Shown: positions 7,623 to 9,146 of the stretch, piece by piece | Layout of the letters: each line of letters begins with the position of its first letter | How positions within the stretch are numbered: position 1 is the first letter of the stretch | Assembly (NCBI GenBank): GCA_002435585.1 | Contig: DJDY01000150.1 | Coordinates: forward strand, 4,920 to 14,065 | DNA from: Lachnospira sp. UBA5912 | Lineage (GTDB): Bacteria > Bacillota > Clostridia > Lachnospirales > Lachnospiraceae | DNA: 9,146 nucleotides | Direction: 5' to 3' | Position numbers and translations under genes: made by a program | Notes under the pieces: generated by a model | Told to the model about the DNA's origin: nothing | The model's input: only the letters and a program-made list of their open reading frames with translations | The model's database searches: none

Positions 7623-7674
7623 CAGGTTAACATTTTAAATGATATATTACTATTAATAACAAAGTTAAGACCTG
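7623..7674 (+). promoter_or_regulatory. Leader stem just upstream of the HPr-like ribosome binding site
   Basis: CAGGTTAAC (7623-7631) can pair with GTTAA (7664-7668) plus CCTG (7671-7674) across a two-base GA bulge, giving nine pairs around a 32-nt AT-rich loop. It ends 4 nt before AAGGAG (7679-7684), so it could influence translation. The loop is long and the helix modest. Confidence 0.3.
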
Positions 7675-7690
7675 GTGGAAGGAGATACGT

Positions 7691-7927
7691 ATGTTAACAG
7701 TTTCAATTTTACTTGATTCAGTAGAGAAGGTTCAGAGATTTGTAAGTAAAATAAGCAGATATTCATGTAGCTTTGATGTTGAAAGCGGTAATAGTTTTGT
7801 TGATGGTAAGTCACTTGTAGGATTATTCAGCCTTGATATAAGCAGACCATTACAGCTTACTATTAATGGTGGAGAGAGCGAAATTGAAGATGTGTTAAGA
7901 GATATTAATGAATTTATGCAATATTAA
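7691..7927 (+). CDS. Degenerate HPr-family protein lacking the phosphotransfer histidine
   Basis: A 78-residue protein that aligns without gaps to HPr of the sugar phosphotransferase system from about residue 5 on. GKSLVGLFSLDIS (39-51) corresponds to the HPr stretch LKSIMGVMSLGI, placing Ser41 at the regulatory Ser46 that HPr kinase phosphorylates. In the same alignment the catalytic His15 becomes Ser10 and Arg17 becomes Glu12, and the GIHARPA motif is absent. The fold is probably kept, but phosphate transfer from enzyme I is not expected. Crh of Bacillus is a known HPr paralogue that lost His15 and kept Ser46, so a regulatory role is conceivable. Whether Ser41 is modified is unknown, as several neighbouring residues differ. 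AAGGAG (7679-7684) lies 6 nt before the ATG. The cyclophilin lipoprotein gene starts 41 nt downstream, probably in the same transcript. Confidence 0.75.
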   Translation: MLTVSILLDSVEKVQRFVSKISRYSCSFDVESGNSFVDGKSLVGLFSLDISRPLQLTINGGESEIEDVLRDINEFMQY

Positions 7928-7968
7928 TGCGATAAATCATGAATGTTAATAAAACGGGATGTGAAATT

Positions 7969-8586
7969 ATGAAGAAGATATCGGTAATATTTTTGATTGT
8001 TGTTCTGGCAGTTTCGCTTGTTGCATGTGGAAAAAATAAAAATGATAAAACATCAGGTGAACAACAGAACAATCAGGAAACATTGCTTACAGGAAAGCAT
8101 CATGTGGTCATATCAGTTAAAGATTATGGCGATATTAAAGTTGAACTTGATGCTGATGCAGCTCCAATAACAGTAACGAATTTCATAAAGCTTGCTAATG
8201 AAGGATTTTATGATGGACTGACATTTCATAGAATAATAAGTGGGTTTATGATACAGGGTGGTGACCCATCTGGTGATGGAACGGGTGGTTCAGATACTAA
8301 GATAAAAGGAGAGTTTGCAGATAATGGTGTTACCAACAATCTGTCACATAAAAGAGGCGCTATATCAATGGCACGTTCAAGCGGTAACAACAGTGCAAGT
8401 TCCCAATTCTTTATAGTACATAAGGATAGTACATATCTGGATGGAAAGTATGCATGCTTTGGATATGTAACTGATGGCATGGATGTGGTTGATAAGATAT
8501 GCAGCCAGGTAAAGCCAGTTGATGATAATGGTAAAGTTAATAAGGAAGATCAGCCTGTTATTGAAAAAGTGACAGTGGAGGATTGA
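7969..8586 (+). CDS. Cyclophilin-type peptidyl-prolyl isomerase lipoprotein
   Basis: A 205-residue extracytoplasmic foldase. The signal peptide starts MKKISVIF, continues with a hydrophobic core, and ends in lipobox LVAC with Cys20 as the lipidated residue. A polar linker (about 21-43) leads to the cyclophilin domain (about 44-205). Its core is visible: FHRIISGFMIQGGDP (86-100) with Arg88, Phe93 and Gln96, and SSQFFIV with Gln146 and Phe147. LDGKYACFG has Tyr161 where cyclophilin A has His126. I chose ATG 7969 over the in-frame ATG at 7939 because it gives a proper signal peptide and because GGATGTGA (7957-7964) resembles GGAGGTGA; nothing similar precedes 7939. It likely speeds folding of exported proteins at the outer membrane-face of the cell, alongside any PrsA. 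Its transcript ends in the structured region at 8638-8768. Confidence 0.9.
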   Translation: MKKISVIFLIVVLAVSLVACGKNKNDKTSGEQQNNQETLLTGKHHVVISVKDYGDIKVELDADAAPITVTNFIKLANEGFYDGLTFHRIISGFMIQGGDPSGDGTGGSDTKIKGEFADNGVTNNLSHKRGAISMARSSGNNSASSQFFIVHKDSTYLDGKYACFGYVTDGMDVVDKICSQVKPVDDNGKVNKEDQPVIEKVTVED

Positions 8587-8637
8587 TGCGATAACTTACT
8601 ATAATGAATTCATGTAATATTGATAATATTATATTAA

Positions 8638-8768
8638 AACAGCAGATGAAACTGTTATGTTAAGAATTATTTATATCATATATAGATTGATGATATGTTT
8701 GAATATCTGTTATTTATATATCCTGATATTGTGTATTTTCTTATTATGATGGTTTCATCTGTTTTTTT
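8638..8768 (+). terminator. Structured 3' region ending in a T7 tract
   Basis: CAGATGAAAC (8643-8652) and GTTTCATCTG (8752-8761) are perfect 10-base inverted arms 99 nt apart, and seven T's follow at once (8762-8768). Between them are two local hairpins: ATATCAT/ATGATAT (8673-8679/8690-8696) and AATATC/GATATT (8702-8707/8725-8730). The left arm can alternatively form a local hairpin AACAG/CTGTT (8638-8642/8652-8656). The arm plus T-tract layout is that of an intrinsic terminator with a large branched insert, or the 3' end of a small RNA. No good promoter was seen directly upstream. Confidence 0.5.
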
Positions 8769-8782
8769 GTCTGTCTTTAAAT

Positions 8783-8817
8783 AAAAAACATACCACAAAT
8801 AACAGTGGTATGTTTTT
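8783..8817. terminator. Bidirectional Rho-independent terminator
   Basis: CATACCAC (8789-8796) pairs perfectly with GTGGTATG (8805-8812) around an 8-nt loop. It is flanked by A6 (8783-8788) and T5 (8813-8817), so it has a T-tract on either strand. It would stop the cyclophilin transcript from the left and the tRNA-Leu(CAG) transcript from the right. Confidence 0.9.
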
Positions 8818-8838
8818 ATCTTTTATATATTATTAAAA

Positions 8839-8921
8839 TGCGGAAAATGGGACTTGAACCCACACGTGGTAACCCACACAAGAATCTGAATCTTGCTCGT
8901 CTGCCATTCCGACATTTCCGC
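8839..8921 (-). tRNA. tRNA-Leu, anticodon CAG
   Basis: An 83-nt class II tRNA reading CUG codons. The acceptor stem GCGGAAA/TTTCCGC closes with discriminator A at 8839. The D-stem keeps pairing with T10-A25, C11-G24 and G12-C23. The anticodon stem is CAAGA/TCTTG with loop TTCAGAT, placing CAG at 8888-8886. The long variable arm GTGG/CCAC marks leucine, and the T-arm is GTGGG-TTCAAGT-CCCAT. CCA is not encoded. Position 37 is A, not the G usual next to G36. It has its own strong promoter and ends in the bidirectional terminator. Confidence 0.95.
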
Positions 8922-8931
8922 GAACTAGTTT

Positions 8932-8960
8932 ATTCTATGATAATATGATGAAAATGTCAA
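8932..8960 (-). promoter_or_regulatory. Near-consensus sigma-A promoter for tRNA-Leu(CAG)
   Basis: On the minus strand a perfect TTGACA (8960-8955) is followed after exactly 17 bp by TAGAAT (8937-8932). Transcription near 8925 would start about 4 nt before the mature tRNA 5' end, so the leader is almost nil. Confidence 0.9.
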
Positions 8961-9015
8961 TACCTGAGAGTGGAGAATATAAGATACACCATATTAGAAT
9001 TAATAATTGAGTGTT

Positions 9016-9048
9016 ATAAAAATAAAAAGGAAGCCTCTCAGCTTCCTT
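9016..9048 (-). terminator. Rho-independent terminator after tRNA-Leu(AAG)
   Basis: Reading the minus strand, AAGGAAGC (9048-9041) pairs with GCTTCCTT (9034-9027) around a 6-nt loop. The T-rich tail TTTATTTTTAT follows from about 9026 down. It separates the two tRNA genes into independent transcripts. Confidence 0.9.
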
Positions 9049-9054
9049 AAGTAG

Positions 9055-9139
9055 TGCAGTCGGCGGGACTTGAACCCGCACCCAAGCAATATGGACTAGA
9101 TCCTTAGTCTAGCGCGTATGCCAATTCCGCCACGACTGC
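9055..9139 (-). tRNA. tRNA-Leu, anticodon AAG
   Basis: An 85-nt class II tRNA. The acceptor stem is GCAGTCG/CGACTGC with discriminator A at 9055. The D-arm is TGGCGGAATTGGCATACGC, the anticodon stem CTAGA/TCTAG, and the loop CTAAGGA, placing AAG at 9105-9103 with the expected G37. A long variable arm and T-arm GCGGG-TTCAAGT-CCCGC complete it; CCA is not encoded. A34 suggests conversion to inosine to read CUU and CUC (and possibly CUA), which in bacteria is standard only for tRNA-Arg(ACG) but occurs for leucine in some Firmicutes. Only 7 bases of upstream DNA are present, so its promoter lies outside the window. Confidence 0.95.
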
Positions 9140-9146
9140 TTATTTA

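Noticed and set aside
7939..7968. Upstream ATG extending the cyclophilin by ten residues
   Set aside because: It would place polar residues before a textbook lipoprotein signal and has no ribosome binding site.
8884..8891. Reading the tRNA anticodon as TCA (selenocysteine or UGA-suppressing)
   Set aside because: The CAAGA/TCTTG stem fixes a seven-base loop with CAG at positions 34-36. The 7-bp acceptor stem, 3-bp D-stem and 83-nt length fit leucine, not tRNA-Sec.
1..9146. Search for CRISPR, insertion sequences, phage or defence genes
   Set aside because: No regularly spaced repeats, transposase motifs or terminal inverted repeats were seen. All large frames are housekeeping genes in a known order.

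Overview
The window looks like a core chromosomal segment of a low-GC Firmicute, most likely a Lachnospiraceae (Clostridium cluster XIVa) member. The evidence is the AT-rich DNA, AGGAGG-type ribosome binding sites, near-consensus sigma-A promoters, tRNA genes without an encoded CCA, the gene order tig-clpP-clpX-lon-ysxC, and an HPr-like protein of a kind I associate with this family. The family assignment is inference; the genus is not determined.

Layout. Positions 1-105 hold the start of a minus-strand membrane transporter, probably a dicarboxylate/amino-acid:cation symporter, cut by the window edge. A 367-bp AT-rich divergent intergenic region follows, with a tandem 15-bp repeat on the transporter side and a good promoter on the other. 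Next is a small four-helix membrane protein resembling PsiE (473-868). Positions 926-7503 are a cytoplasmic proteostasis block: tig (trigger factor) with its own extended -10 promoter, clpP, a terminator, then clpX, lon and ysxC as a tight second unit. Positions 7691-8586 hold a degenerate HPr-like protein and a cyclophilin-type peptidyl-prolyl isomerase lipoprotein. Their transcript runs into a structured 3' region with a T7 tract and then a bidirectional terminator. Two minus-strand class II leucine tRNA genes, with anticodons CAG and AAG, close the window.

How the genes fit together. Trigger factor binds nascent chains at the ribosome. ClpX unfolds substrates and feeds them to ClpP. Lon is a second, self-contained AAA+ protease. 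YsxC is a GTPase for large-subunit ribosome assembly. The cyclophilin lipoprotein would act on exported proteins outside the membrane. The HPr-like protein lacks the phosphotransfer histidine but keeps the HPr kinase serine region, so it may be a regulator rather than a sugar-transport component. The tig-clpP unit and the clpX-lon-ysxC unit are separated by a terminator, so ClpP and ClpX are probably transcribed separately at least in part.

No mobile element, CRISPR array, prophage or defence system was seen. Most of the window is conserved housekeeping DNA. The points most worth a second look are the HPr-like protein, the structured region at 8638-8768, the two leucine tRNAs, and the repeat upstream of the transporter.
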